In this document: positions 33,758-42,347 of the stretch, one piece after another
Numbering within the stretch: position 1 is the first letter of the stretch
Layout: every line of letters starts with the position of its first letter
Assembly: GCF_000719265.1 (NCBI RefSeq)
Contig: NZ_JOFL01000012.1
Coordinates: 1 to 64,000, forward strand
Source: Streptomyces roseoverticillatus
GTDB lineage: Bacteria > Actinomycetota > Actinomycetes > Streptomycetales > Streptomycetaceae
Length of the DNA: 64,000 nt
Direction: 5' to 3'
The notes under the pieces: generated by a model
What the model saw: the letters and a program-made list of their open reading frames with translations, nothing else
Database searches by the model: none
Told to the model about the DNA's origin: nothing
Position numbers and translations under genes: made by a program

Positions 33758-35038
33758 ATGATCAGGGGAATTCGGCCGCTGCTGCGCGGCTCCACGTATT
33801 CGGGTGCGCTGTTCGCCTATTGCGGCGCACTGGTGAGCCTTCTGCTGCTGCCTTTCGCGGCCCTGCCGGCGCTGGCGTGGCCGTCCGCGGCCTATGAAGT
33901 GCGGCTCGTTCTGACCCTGCTGGTCTGGGCCGTACTGATCGGCGTGGCCGGAATGGCCCGCCCCACGCGGCGGGTGCTGATCGCGTGCGCCCGCCGGATG
34001 CTGGGGGTGCCGCTGCCGGACCCTGCGGGCGGCCGCCGGCGGGCGGGCGCGCCCGGCTCCGGTCCGGCCCCCGCCGCTCCGTCCGCCGCCGGCCGCTGGC
34101 GCACCCCGGCCTGGCTGCTGCTGCACGTGGCGCTGGGGTGGGCGGGCGCGCAGCTGAGCATCGTGCTGTTGTTCACGGGCCTGACCATGCCCGGGGACTG
34201 GGCCGGCGCCGAGGCGGGGATCAGCGTGAACGGCTGGTCGCTGCGCTCGGAGGCCGGCTGGCAGAGCTGGGTCGCGGCGACCTGCTGCGTGCTGCTGGCG
34301 GCGGCCTTGTGCGTGGCGGTGACGAAGGCCCTGCGGTGGCTGGCGCCCAGGCTGCTGGGGCCGTCGGCGGCCGAGCGGCTCGCCCTGGCCGCCGAGCGGG
34401 AGCTGGCGCTGGCCGAACGCAACAAGCTCGCCCACGAGTTGCACGACTCGATCGGGCACACGCTGACGGCCACCACGATCCAGGCCGCGGTGGCGGGCGA
34501 GGTGCTCTCCGCCGACCCGGTGGCGGCGCGGGCCGCCATGCGCAGCATCGAGGAGTCGACCCGGGCCGCGCTGGAGGACCTGGACTACGTGCTGGGCGTG
34601 CTGCGCGAGGAGAAGACGGGGGCGGAGCCCACCCGGACCCTGGCCGACCTGCCCGAGCTGCTGGACCGGGTGCGGCACGCGGGCGCGCCGGTGGAGGCGC
34701 AGCTGTCGGGCGAGCTGACGCAGGTGCAGGGGACGCTCTCCCGGGCGGCGTACCGGATCCTGCAGGAGGGGCTGACGAACGCGCTGCGGCACGGGGCGGG
34801 CGGGCCGGTCGGCGTCCGGGTGGCGGCCCTGCCGGACGGGCTGGAGCTCAGTGTGGTCAACCGGACCGGAGCAGAGGCGGCCACGGGCACGGGGCAGCGC
34901 GCCTTCCCGACGTCCGGACACGGCCTGCCCGGGCTGGCCGAGCGCGTGCGGCTGCTGCACGGCGAGTTCGAGGCGGGCCCGGACGGGCCGCAGACCTGGC
35001 GGCTGACGGTCCGGCTGCCGGTACGGTCGTCCGCATGA
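33758..35038 (+). CDS. Sensor histidine kinase (HisKA_3 type)
   Basis: The 426-residue protein has four hydrophobic segments in the first 200 residues. HisKA_3 follows with His229 (LAHELHDSIGHTLT), then an ATPase domain (LQEGLTNALRHG, GHGLPGLAER). The DxG box region is shortened (ELSVVNRTGA), unusual for the family. There is no ribosome-binding site before ATG 33758, and a CATACT box lies about 10 bases upstream, so the transcript may be leaderless. It overlaps the response regulator start by 4 bases. Confidence 0.9.
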   Translation: MIRGIRPLLRGSTYSGALFAYCGALVSLLLLPFAALPALAWPSAAYEVRLVLTLLVWAVLIGVAGMARPTRRVLIACARRMLGVPLPDPAGGRRRAGAPGSGPAPAAPSAAGRWRTPAWLLLHVALGWAGAQLSIVLLFTGLTMPGDWAGAEAGISVNGWSLRSEAGWQSWVAATCCVLLAAALCVAVTKALRWLAPRLLGPSAAERLALAAERELALAERNKLAHELHDSIGHTLTATTIQAAVAGEVLSADPVAARAAMRSIEESTRAALEDLDYVLGVLREEKTGAEPTRTLADLPELLDRVRHAGAPVEAQLSGELTQVQGTLSRAAYRILQEGLTNALRHGAGGPVGVRVAALPDGLELSVVNRTGAEAATGTGQRAFPTSGHGLPGLAERVRLLHGEFEAGPDGPQTWRLTVRLPVRSSA

Positions 35039-35763
35039 TCGGCTCTGACGCGAGCACGGCCGTTATGGCCGGCACCAGCCCTGCCGGCCCTGCCAGTCCC
35101 ACCGGCACCCCCGTCACGCTCCTCATCGCGGACGACGACGAGGTGACCCGCAGCGGCCTGCGCACGTTGCTCGCGGCACAGCCGGGCATCGAGGTCGCCG
35201 GGGAGGCCGCCGACGGCGTCGAGGCGGTCGAGCAGGCGCGGCGGCTGCGGCCGGACGTGGTCCTGATGGACGTACGGATGCCGCGCCGCAACGGCATCGA
35301 GGCCACCCGGCAGCTGCTGGCCGGGCCCGCCGCACCGCCGAAGGTCGTGGTGATCACCACCTTCGAGAACGACGACTACGTCACCGCCGCGCTCAGCGCG
35401 GGGGCCAGCGGGTTCGTGCTCAAGCGGCTGCCGGTCCGGCAGATCGCGGAGGCGGTGCGGGTTGTGGCCGCGGGAGAGGCGATCCTCTTCCCGGCGGCGC
35501 TGCGCCGGATGGTCGCCGCACGCCCGCTGGGCTCCGCCGAGGCGCTGCCGCAGGCGGCGCTGACGGGGCGGGAGGAGGAGGTGCTGCGGCTGATGGCCAC
35601 GGGCCTGTCCAACCCGGAGATCGCGGAGTCGCTCACGGTGAGCCTGGAGACGGTGAAGACCCACGTGGGGAACGTGCTGACCAAGCTCGGCGCGCAGAAC
35701 CGGACCCATGCGGTGGTGATCGCGTACGAGTCCGGTCTGGTGGTGCCGGGGATCGCCGGCTGA
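35035..35763 (+). CDS. NarL-family response regulator
   Basis: The 242-residue protein has a non-conserved N-terminal tail of about 25 residues and a receiver domain with Asp79 (VVLMDVRMPR). The LuxR helix-turn-helix is at about residues 170-235 (LTGREEEVLRLMATGLSNPE). ATG lies in an ATGA overlap with the kinase stop. It likely pairs with that kinase; targets are unknown, with the divergent peptidase gene as a local candidate. Confidence 0.92.
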   Translation: MIGSDASTAVMAGTSPAGPASPTGTPVTLLIADDDEVTRSGLRTLLAAQPGIEVAGEAADGVEAVEQARRLRPDVVLMDVRMPRRNGIEATRQLLAGPAAPPKVVVITTFENDDYVTAALSAGASGFVLKRLPVRQIAEAVRVVAAGEAILFPAALRRMVAARPLGSAEALPQAALTGREEEVLRLMATGLSNPEIAESLTVSLETVKTHVGNVLTKLGAQNRTHAVVIAYESGLVVPGIAG

Positions 35764-35791
35764 CGGGGTGTGAGGTCCGCAGTCTCCTGCG

Positions 35792-36154
35792 CTACGCCGC
35801 CGGAGCCGTCGCGCTCACTGCTGCTGCCTCCTCCGCCTCCAGCAGGGCGATCCGCTCCTTGCCCCAGGCGTTCAGCGGTGCCAGGGCCGCGTTCAGGGCG
35901 CGGCCGCGCTCGGTGAGTGAGTACTCCACCTTCGGCGGCACCTGGTCGTAGACCTCGCGGTGGACGATGCCGTCCGCCTCCAGCTCGCGGAGCTGCTGCG
36001 TCAGCACCTTCTCGCTGATGCCCGGCAGCAGCCGCTTGGTCTCGCCGAAGCGGCGCGCGCCGCTGTCCAGCGCCCACAGAACGAGCACCTTCCACTTGCC
36101 GTCGATGACGTCGACGGCGGCGTCGATCCCGCACTGGTACGGACGCTGCTTCAT
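35792..36154 (-). CDS. HxlR-family winged-helix regulator
   Basis: The 120-residue protein is a single HxlR domain (MKQRPYQCGIDAAVDVIDGKW, then LPGISEKVLTQQLRELEADGI). The conserved Cys8 is used by redox or quinone-sensing members. The ATG has GGGGGAG upstream. It lies between a response regulator and an FMN reductase, all on different transcripts; control of the reductase is possible but a SoxR-type box there suggests another regulator. Confidence 0.9.
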   Translation of the reverse strand: MKQRPYQCGIDAAVDVIDGKWKVLVLWALDSGARRFGETKRLLPGISEKVLTQQLRELEADGIVHREVYDQVPPKVEYSLTERGRALNAALAPLNAWGKERIALLEAEEAAAVSATAPAA

Positions 36155-36373
36155 CCATCTCCCCCTGTTGGTCCGGCCGTTCCGGCTGTCCGGCCGTCCT
36201 TCAGGCTAAGCGGCGCGCGGCGGCCGTGATTCCCGAATCAACCCCATCCGGGGGTATCTCACGGGCACTCGCCGGGAGGAGGGTGATGGGGCGCGCCTGC
36301 TCGGCACGACATGCCTGCCACCGGCCCCAACGGGGGTAGGGCCGGGGGCAGGAGTTCGTGTGCGCGGCTCGGG

Positions 36374-36967
36374 TCAGGCGCCGTACGGGCGGGCGGCGCG
36401 CGCCTCCCGCAGGGACAGGGCCCACCAGGTCAGCTGGTCCAGCATGACCTTCGCCGCGCCGGCGGCCTGCTCGCCCGCCTCCGCGTCCAGGTGCCGGCCG
36501 TCGGCGTCGAACTTGCCCCAGGGGCTGTGGAAGCTGACCTGCTCGCGGACGGGCACGGCGTGCAGCTCGGTGAAGACCGGGCGCAGGTGCTCGACCGCGC
36601 GCAGGCCGCCGGCCAGGCCGCCGTACGAGACGAAGGCGACGGGCTTGGCGCGCCACTGCGTGTAGTGCCAGTCGATGAGGGTCTTCAGGGACGCCGGGTA
36701 GCTGTGGTTGTACTCGGGCGTGAGGACGACGAACGCGTCGGCCCGCTCCAGGCGGGGCGTCACCTCGGCGAGCGCCGCGGCGTCCTCGGTGCTCGGCTCC
36801 CCGCTGAGCCGGGCCGGCAGCGGGTGGAGGGCCAGGTCGATGAGGTCGATCTCCATGCCGCCGTGGCGGGCGGCCTGCTCGGTGAACCACTTGGCGACGG
36901 TGGGGCCGAAGCGCCCGTCGCGGGTGGAACCGACGATGACGGCGAGGCGGTAGGTGCTCTCGGACAC
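36374..36967 (-). CDS. NADPH-dependent FMN reductase
   Basis: The 197-residue flavodoxin-fold protein has the FMN phosphate loop GSTRDGRFG near its start, PEYNHSYPASLK and SYGGLAGGLRA, typical of the NADPH-dependent FMN reductase family (quinone or azo reductase activity). The GTG at 36967 (MSESTYRLAV) has AGAAGG upstream. Its promoter contains a SoxR-type box with 19-bp spacing. Homologous reductases belong to the SoxR regulon of S. coelicolor, which responds to redox-active compounds. Confidence 0.9.
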   Translation of the reverse strand: MSESTYRLAVIVGSTRDGRFGPTVAKWFTEQAARHGGMEIDLIDLALHPLPARLSGEPSTEDAAALAEVTPRLERADAFVVLTPEYNHSYPASLKTLIDWHYTQWRAKPVAFVSYGGLAGGLRAVEHLRPVFTELHAVPVREQVSFHSPWGKFDADGRHLDAEAGEQAAGAAKVMLDQLTWWALSLREARAARPYGA

Positions 36968-37051
36968 GATGGGACCTTCTGGGAGTCGTGGGTGGTGGGT
37001 GGTGCGGATGGTGGGGGTGGTGGGTGGCCCGTGAGCCGTTCCGTTGAGGGA

Positions 37052-37082
37052 AGTCTGGAACCTCAACACGGCTTGAGGTCAA
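37052..37082 (-). promoter_or_regulatory. SoxR-type promoter of the FMN reductase gene
   Basis: On the minus strand a -35 TTGACC (37077-37082) and a -10 CAGACT (37052-37057) are separated by 19 bases, the over-long spacing of MerR/SoxR promoters. Between them is the dyad ACCTCAA-N6-TTGAGGT (37060-37079), whose 18-bp core CCTCAA-N6-TTGAGG matches the SoxR box. No soxR gene is in the window. Confidence 0.85.
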
Positions 37083-37176
37083 GGGCGGTGGGGCCGGCCG
37101 CAGGGTTTGCCGGGTAAGTCCCCTTTTGAATGTCACCTTCCGGCGCCTACCGCCGCCCGCCGCACCCCCGTTGACC

Positions 37177-38436
37177 TCAGAAGACGTCGGCGCACCAGGG
37201 ACGCCGCCCCGTGCGCAGCAGCGCGTCCGCCCGGCCCGCCGCGCCGGGCCGCTCCTCCGTCACCCGGCCGAGCGCCGCGAGCCGCACGGCGGACTCGTCG
37301 CCCAGGAAGAGGCTGCCCAGCGCGGCGGCGGGCAGCGTCAGGTCGGCCGGCCGCGCCGTACGGGTGCAGGTGGCGCCGTCAGGGCCGGCGTCCAGCAGGA
37401 AGCGGCCGGCGGCCGGGCCGGAGGAGCCGCCGGGACCTGCCGGGTCGGTGATGTCCAGGACGAGCGAGCCGGCCACGGGGTACGTGCGCGACTCCAGCAA
37501 CGCCGGTACGTCCAGCGGCCGCAGCCACAGAAGGTCGGCGTGCGTGACCACGCGCGCGGCCCGCGGGTCCGGGAGCAGGTCCGGCAGGAGGTCGTCCGGC
37601 GCGCGGTAGCCGGTGCGGACGCCGTTGATCCAGTCGACGGACAGCAGGAACAGCCACAGGGCGCGCTCGGCGGCGGGGGAGACCGCGACGAGGTCCAGCA
37701 CGGTCGCCGTCTGGTGCGGCAGCTTGGCCTCCCACCGGTCGTCGGCGGTGAAGACGAGCATCCCGTCGACGGTGCCTTCCGCGGACCGGTAGACCACGGC
37801 TGACGGCTCGGTCCAGGGGGCGTCGTCGATCGGGAGCGCGCCGGTGTTCCGCCGCCACCACGCGTCCGTGCGGTCGACGAGGCCGTGCCGGGCGGCCCGT
37901 ACCCGCTCGTACAGGGCGGGGCCGTGCTCCCGCAGCTCGGCGATGTCCACGTAGTCGACGCGCCCGCCGTCGCCCGGGCCCGCGTGGCGCGGGTCCACGC
38001 CCGCGCGGGGCACGTCCACCTCCCACTCGGTCACCCGGGTGGCCGGGCCGAAGCCGAAGCGGCCGTAGATCGGGTACTCGGCGGCGACCAGCGTCGCCGC
38101 GGCGTCACCGCGCTCCGCGGCCTCCCGCAGATCGCGGTCGATCATGCGGCTGAGCAGGCCGCGGCGGCGGTGCGTGGCCGAGACGCTCACGTTGCTGACG
38201 GCGTTCGCGGTCACCGACGCCCCGCCCGGGACACTGATCCGCTGCGTGAAGCTGCGGCACGTGGCCACGCAGCGGCCGGCGTCGAACGCGCCCTGGGCGC
38301 GGGCGAAATCCACGACCTCGCGGCGGTACGTGAGCTCCGTCTTGCTCACGGCGGGCGACAGGACGAAGCCGGTGCGCATGGCCCGGACCCAGTTGGGGAG
38401 GTCGTCTTCGGTGATCGTGCGGACGTCGAGGCTCAT
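37177..38436 (-). CDS. Eis-family GNAT acetyltransferase
   Basis: The 419-residue protein has the Eis layout: an N-terminal GNAT domain with the acetyl-CoA loop VSVSATHRRRGLLSRM, a second GNAT-like domain and a C-terminal SCP2-like domain. The chain ends in Phe (WCADVF), whose carboxylate acts as the general base in Eis. Eis proteins acetylate aminoglycosides and other amines at several positions; the substrate here is unknown. ATG 38436 begins MSLDVRTITEDD. Confidence 0.9.
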   Translation of the reverse strand: MSLDVRTITEDDLPNWVRAMRTGFVLSPAVSKTELTYRREVVDFARAQGAFDAGRCVATCRSFTQRISVPGGASVTANAVSNVSVSATHRRRGLLSRMIDRDLREAAERGDAAATLVAAEYPIYGRFGFGPATRVTEWEVDVPRAGVDPRHAGPGDGGRVDYVDIAELREHGPALYERVRAARHGLVDRTDAWWRRNTGALPIDDAPWTEPSAVVYRSAEGTVDGMLVFTADDRWEAKLPHQTATVLDLVAVSPAAERALWLFLLSVDWINGVRTGYRAPDDLLPDLLPDPRAARVVTHADLLWLRPLDVPALLESRTYPVAGSLVLDITDPAGPGGSSGPAAGRFLLDAGPDGATCTRTARPADLTLPAAALGSLFLGDESAVRLAALGRVTEERPGAAGRADALLRTGRRPWCADVF

Positions 38437-38520
38437 GGCCGCGACGCTAGACGCGCGCCCGCCGCGCCCGCACGTGGATTTCCGCAGGCCGCAGGGCCGT
38501 GGGTCGCCGGGTCCGCCGCG

Positions 38521-39111
38521 TCACGCGAGGAGGTCGTCCACCTGCGCTTCCCCCTCGCGGTACCGGCGGGCGATCTCGGCGCTGCAGTCGTCCGCCGTCC
38601 GCTGCAGCTGCTGGCGCCGCACCGACACCTGCCGCTCGTACGAGGCCAGGCGGTCCATGGCCGCGTGCAGCTCGCCGTCCGTCCGGGCGCCCAGGTCCGA
38701 CAGCTCCACCTCCGACAGCATGTCCTCGGCCAGCCGCCGGTACTCCTCGCTGTGCGGCGTGCCCACGGTCACGTGACGGGCGGACGAGCGGTGGTCCGAG
38801 GGGGCGTCCGCGAGGATCTCCGACAGCCGGTCCACGACGAGGCGGGCCATGACCGGCGAACCCGGCGAGGAGCGGCGCGCCAGCTCGGCCCGGAGGATGT
38901 CGATCCGGCCCTGGAGCAGCCGCCGCACGTAGCTGAGGTCCGCCTCGTCCCGCTGCGCGTCCCGGCGCAGGGCGCGCAGCTCCACCAGGCTCAGCTCGCC
39001 GAGACCGCGGCCGGGGACGTCCGCCTGCCGGCCGGAGCGCTGGCTGGGCGGCCGGGGCTGCAGGCTGTCGGCTGCCTTGAGCATGGGGCCGTCCTCAATG
39101 GGTGTGGTCAT
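38521..39111 (-). CDS. rsiG: RsiG, c-di-GMP-responsive anti-sigma factor for WhiG
   Basis: The 196-residue helical protein carries two copies of the c-di-GMP motif E(x3)S(x2)R(x3)Q(x3)D, one in each predicted long helix. The first is Glu56, Ser60, Arg63, Gln67, Asp71; the second is Glu159, Ser163, Arg166, Gln170, Asp174. This double motif defines RsiG, which with c-di-GMP holds the sporulation sigma factor WhiG. An acidic, Arg-rich coiled region joins the helices. ATG 39111 has GGAAG six bases upstream. It is not linked to whiG here. Confidence 0.93.
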   Translation of the reverse strand: MTTPIEDGPMLKAADSLQPRPPSQRSGRQADVPGRGLGELSLVELRALRRDAQRDEADLSYVRRLLQGRIDILRAELARRSSPGSPVMARLVVDRLSEILADAPSDHRSSARHVTVGTPHSEEYRRLAEDMLSEVELSDLGARTDGELHAAMDRLASYERQVSVRRQQLQRTADDCSAEIARRYREGEAQVDDLLA

Positions 39112-39264
39112 GCGCGTCTTCCGTTTCCCCTCGGGCGGTGTGCGGCCGCATCACATGTGCCCGCACAAGGCACCGCCTGCACGCATCGTGCCACTGGGTG
39201 AGGCCCGGGCGCAGGGTCTCCGCACCCGAACGGCCCTGGATGGACGCAAGGCATCATGGTCCGT

Positions 39265-39690
39265 ATGCGTGCAGTGGTGCAGAGGGTGGACGGGGCGCGG
39301 GTCGTCGTCGACGGCGAGACCGTCGGAGAGATCATCGGACAGGGGCTGTGCGTCCTCGTCGGGGTGACGCACGACGACACCCCCGCGAAGGCGGAGCAGC
39401 TCGCCCGGAAGCTGTGGTCCGTACGGATCCTCGAGGACGAGAAGTCGTGTTCGGACGTGGGGGCGCCGCTGCTCGTGATCTCGCAGTTCACTCTCTACGG
39501 TGACGCCCGGAAGGGGCGGCGGCCGACGTGGAACGCGGCTGCCCCTGGCGGGGTTGCCGAGCCCTTGGTGGACGAGGTCGTCGCCCGGCTGCGGGCGCTG
39601 GGGGCGACGGTGGAGACGGGCCGCTTCGGCGCGGACATGAAGGTGTCGCTGACGAACAACGGCCCGTTCACGGTGATCGTGGAGGTGTGA
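39265..39690 (+). CDS. dtd: D-aminoacyl-tRNA deacylase
   Basis: The 141-residue protein begins MRAVVQRV and has both DTD motifs: SQFTLYGD and the cis-Pro loop NNGPFT. It removes D-amino acids mischarged on tRNA. ATG 39265 gives the conserved N-terminus; ATG 39256, nine bases earlier with AAGG four bases upstream, is also possible. It is divergent from rsiG. Confidence 0.95.
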   Translation: MRAVVQRVDGARVVVDGETVGEIIGQGLCVLVGVTHDDTPAKAEQLARKLWSVRILEDEKSCSDVGAPLLVISQFTLYGDARKGRRPTWNAAAPGGVAEPLVDEVVARLRALGATVETGRFGADMKVSLTNNGPFTVIVEV

Positions 39691-39781
39691 CGGGCCGGTT
39701 CGGCGCCGCCGGGCAGGTCGTGGACGGTTTCGCGCCGTCGCGGCGGAGAAAGAGGCCCCGGTCCCACCCTTTCACCGTTTC

Positions 39782-39799
39782 CCGGGGGCAAGCCCCCGG
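39782..39799. terminator. Hairpin between converging dtd and ygfZ-like genes
   Basis: CCGGGGGC-AA-GCCCCCGG forms an 8-bp stem with a 2-base loop. It lies between two converging genes; there is no clear T run. Confidence 0.6.
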
Positions 39800-39832
39800 C
39801 CCCCCGGGAGGGGCCCCCGCCGCCGGACGGCG

Positions 39833-40816
39833 TTACGGCTCTACCACGACCTCCTGCGTCGCCGCCGTCTTCTCGCCCACCAGCAGCGGCGCGTCCACGG
39901 CGACATTGCGCTTGACCAGGGCCAGGGCGATCGGGCCCAGCTCGTAATGCCGGGCCGACGTCGTCACGAAGCCCAGCTGGCGGCCCTCCGGGCCGTCGGA
40001 GGCCAGCCGCACGGCGGAACCGTGGGGCGGCAGGGACACCTCGCTGCCGTCGAGGTGCAGGAAGACCAGCCGCCGCGGCGGCTTCCCCAGGTTGTGGACG
40101 CGGGCCACGGTCTCCTGGCCGCGGTAGCAGCCCTTCTGGAGGTGGACGGCCGGGCCGATGAGGCCGAGCTCGTGCGGGATCGTCCGGTGGTCGGTCTCCA
40201 GGCCGAGCCGGGGGCGGTGCGCCTCCACCCGGAGCGCCTCGTAGGCGAGGACGCCCGCGGCGGGGCCGTGCGCCGCCGCGAACGGCTCCAGCAGCGCGCG
40301 CGGCAGGAAGAGGTCCCGTCCGTGCGCCGTCTCGCGCGCCAGGGCGCCTTCGGGTGCTTCCGCGATCGAACCCGCGGGCAGGTACACCACGGCGTAGTCG
40401 TCCGTACGGTCGGCGACCTCGACCTGGTAGAAGAACTTCATGCTCTCCAGGTAGGCGATGAGCGCGTCCTGGGTGCCGGGCTCGACGTGGGCCCAGACGG
40501 TCTCCCCGTCGTCCACCAGGTACAGGGCGTGCTCGATGTGACCGTTGGCGGAGAGGATCAGCGCTTCCGTGGCCTGCCCCGGGGGGAGGTCGCTGACGTG
40601 CTGGGTGAGCAGGAGGTGCAGCCAGCTCAGCCGGTCGGGCCCGGTGACGGTGACGACCCCGCGGTGCGAGAGGTCGACGAATCCGGACCCTCCGGCGAGC
40701 GCGCGCTGTTCGCGGAAGAGATCGCCGTAGTGCGCGGCGACCCCTTCGTCGGGGGCTTCGGCGGCGACGGCGCCGGGCAGCGACAGCAGCGGGCTGGCTT
40801 TCGATTCACACGGCAT
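39833..40816 (-). CDS. ygfZ: YgfZ/GcvT-like folate-binding protein (Fe-S cluster assembly)
   Basis: The 327-residue protein has the GcvT-like fold and the YgfZ signature KGCYRGQE at about residues 229-236, with the reactive Cys. The family helps maintain certain 4Fe-4S enzymes through tetrahydrofolate. N-terminal segments SHRGVVTVTGPDRLSWLH and ANGHIEHALYL fit. It begins 10 bases after the nur stop codon, so it may be the last gene of the metal-transport operon. Confidence 0.9.
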   Translation of the reverse strand: MPCESKASPLLSLPGAVAAEAPDEGVAAHYGDLFREQRALAGGSGFVDLSHRGVVTVTGPDRLSWLHLLLTQHVSDLPPGQATEALILSANGHIEHALYLVDDGETVWAHVEPGTQDALIAYLESMKFFYQVEVADRTDDYAVVYLPAGSIAEAPEGALARETAHGRDLFLPRALLEPFAAAHGPAAGVLAYEALRVEAHRPRLGLETDHRTIPHELGLIGPAVHLQKGCYRGQETVARVHNLGKPPRRLVFLHLDGSEVSLPPHGSAVRLASDGPEGRQLGFVTTSARHYELGPIALALVKRNVAVDAPLLVGEKTAATQEVVVEP

Positions 40817-40826
40817 GCGGTCAAGC

Positions 40827-41276
40827 CTACGGCGCGGCCGGCGGCTCCTTCGAGGCGCGCCCGGCGGCGCACTCCCGGCACCGGCCGAAGATCGCGAAGT
40901 GCTTCATGTCGGTCTCGAAGCCGAACTCCGCGCGGAGCCGGTCGGTGAACTCCGCGGCCACGGACAGGTCGGCCTCGACGACGCCCGTGCAGTCCCGGCA
41001 GACGAGGTGTATGTGGTGGTGCCGGTCGGCGAGGTGGTAGGTCGGAGCGCCGTGCCCGAGGTGGGCGTGGCTGACCAGGCCCAGCTCCTCCAGCAGCTCC
41101 AGGGTCCGGTAGACCGTGGAGATGTTGACGCCGCCGGCGGTGCGCCGGACCTCGGTGAGGATGTCGTCCGGCGTCGCGTGCTCCAGCCGGTCGACCGCCT
41201 CCAGGACGAGCTGGCGCTGCGGCGTCAGCCGGTACCCGCGCCTACGGAGGTTGCTCTGCCAGTCGGTGTCCACCAC
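40827..41276 (-). CDS. nur: Nur-type Fur-family nickel-responsive regulator
   Basis: The 149-residue protein has the Fur winged helix (YRLTPQRQLVLEAV, NISTVYRTLELL). The His ligands fall exactly at positions reported for S. coelicolor Nur: His70, His72 and His126 for the nickel site, and His33, His86, His88 and His90 for the metal site. Two CxxC pairs (Cys93/96, Cys133/136) are present. Nur represses nickel uptake and Fe-superoxide dismutase genes when nickel is available. It lies 19 bases downstream of a FecBCD-type transporter, suggesting co-transcription. GTG 41276 or 41273 may start it. Confidence 0.9.
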   Translation of the reverse strand: MVDTDWQSNLRRRGYRLTPQRQLVLEAVDRLEHATPDDILTEVRRTAGGVNISTVYRTLELLEELGLVSHAHLGHGAPTYHLADRHHHIHLVCRDCTGVVEADLSVAAEFTDRLRAEFGFETDMKHFAIFGRCRECAAGRASKEPPAAP

Positions 41277-41295
41277 CCCACCAGTCTAGGCAGCG

Positions 41296-42327
41296 TCACC
41301 GCTCCCGGACCCCCTTGAGATACCGGGCGAGCGCAGCGATGGCGGCGGGGTTGCGGGGGCTCTCGACGAGGTCGACGTAGTCGAGGACGAAGATGCGGTC
41401 GTTCTTGACGGCCGAGACGCCCGCGAGCGGCGGGTACGACTTCAGGAACTCCTTCTTCTGCTCGGCCGTCACGTCGCCGTAGTTGTTGATGACGATGACG
41501 TCGGGGTTGCGCTCGACGACGGTCTCCCAGCCGACCGAGGGCCAGGTGTCCTTCACGTCCTTCATCACGTGGTCGCCGCCGGCCTTGGTGATGATGTCGT
41601 GCGGGCCGGCGAAGGCGCCGGAGGTGGTCGCCTTGTCGCGGCCGTCGTCGTAGAGGAAGACGGTGGGCCGCTTGCCGTCCTCCGGCACGCCGGCCTGCGC
41701 CTCGGCGACCTTCTTCTTGAAGTCCGCGACGAGCTTCGCCGCCCGGTCCTCCACGTCGAAGAGCTTCCCGAGCGTGGTGAGGTCGGTGTAGAGGGCCTCC
41801 AGGGGCGGCATGACGCCGCGCGCCTTGCCCGCGCCGCCGTTGCGGCAGGACTCGGTGAGGACGTACGAGCCGACGCCGAGCTTCTTCAGGGCGTCGGGGG
41901 TGAAGCCCCGGCCCTCGGCGAAGCCGTAGTTCCAGCCGGCGAAGACCAGGTCGGCCTTCGCGTCCAGCACGAGCTCCTTGGTGATCTCCTTCTTGGACAG
42001 CCACTTCACCTTCTCGTAGCCGTCCTTCCACGGCACGGCCTCGCGGTCGGCGCGGTAGCCGGGGGCCACGTAGCCGGCCATGCGGTCCTCCAGGCCGAGC
42101 GCGAACATGATCTCGGCGATGCCGACGTCGTTGGTGACGACGCGCTGCGGCGCCTTGTCGTACGTCGTCTTCACCCCGCAGTTCTCGATGGTCACGGGGT
42201 AGTGGCCCGAGGCCGCCTTGCCGGAGGTCTCCGTGCCGCCGCCCTCGGTGACCTTCGCCCCGCAGCCGGTGGCCAGGGCGAGGGTGGTGAGGAGGGCGAG
42301 GGCGGTACGGGCGGTGCGCATGGCCAT
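41296..42327 (-). CDS. FecB-type ABC transporter substrate-binding lipoprotein
   Basis: The 343-residue protein has a lipoprotein signal (ALATGC) and the class-III binding fold with segments VTNDVGIAEIMFALGLEDR, ADLVFAGWNY and PDVIVINNYG. The N-terminal part, with ENCGVKTTYDKAPQRVV, is typical of the ferric-siderophore, cobalamin or related group. The ligand is not decided: siderophore, corrinoid, nickel or cobalt chelate, and F420 precursor are candidates. ATG 42327 has AAGGA seven bases upstream. It follows the ATPase gene after 20 bases. Confidence 0.9.
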   Translation of the reverse strand: MAMRTARTALALLTTLALATGCGAKVTEGGGTETSGKAASGHYPVTIENCGVKTTYDKAPQRVVTNDVGIAEIMFALGLEDRMAGYVAPGYRADREAVPWKDGYEKVKWLSKKEITKELVLDAKADLVFAGWNYGFAEGRGFTPDALKKLGVGSYVLTESCRNGGAGKARGVMPPLEALYTDLTTLGKLFDVEDRAAKLVADFKKKVAEAQAGVPEDGKRPTVFLYDDGRDKATTSGAFAGPHDIITKAGGDHVMKDVKDTWPSVGWETVVERNPDVIVINNYGDVTAEQKKEFLKSYPPLAGVSAVKNDRIFVLDYVDLVESPRNPAAIAALARYLKGVRER

Positions 42328-42347
42328 GCGGGGGTCCTTAAGGGTCC

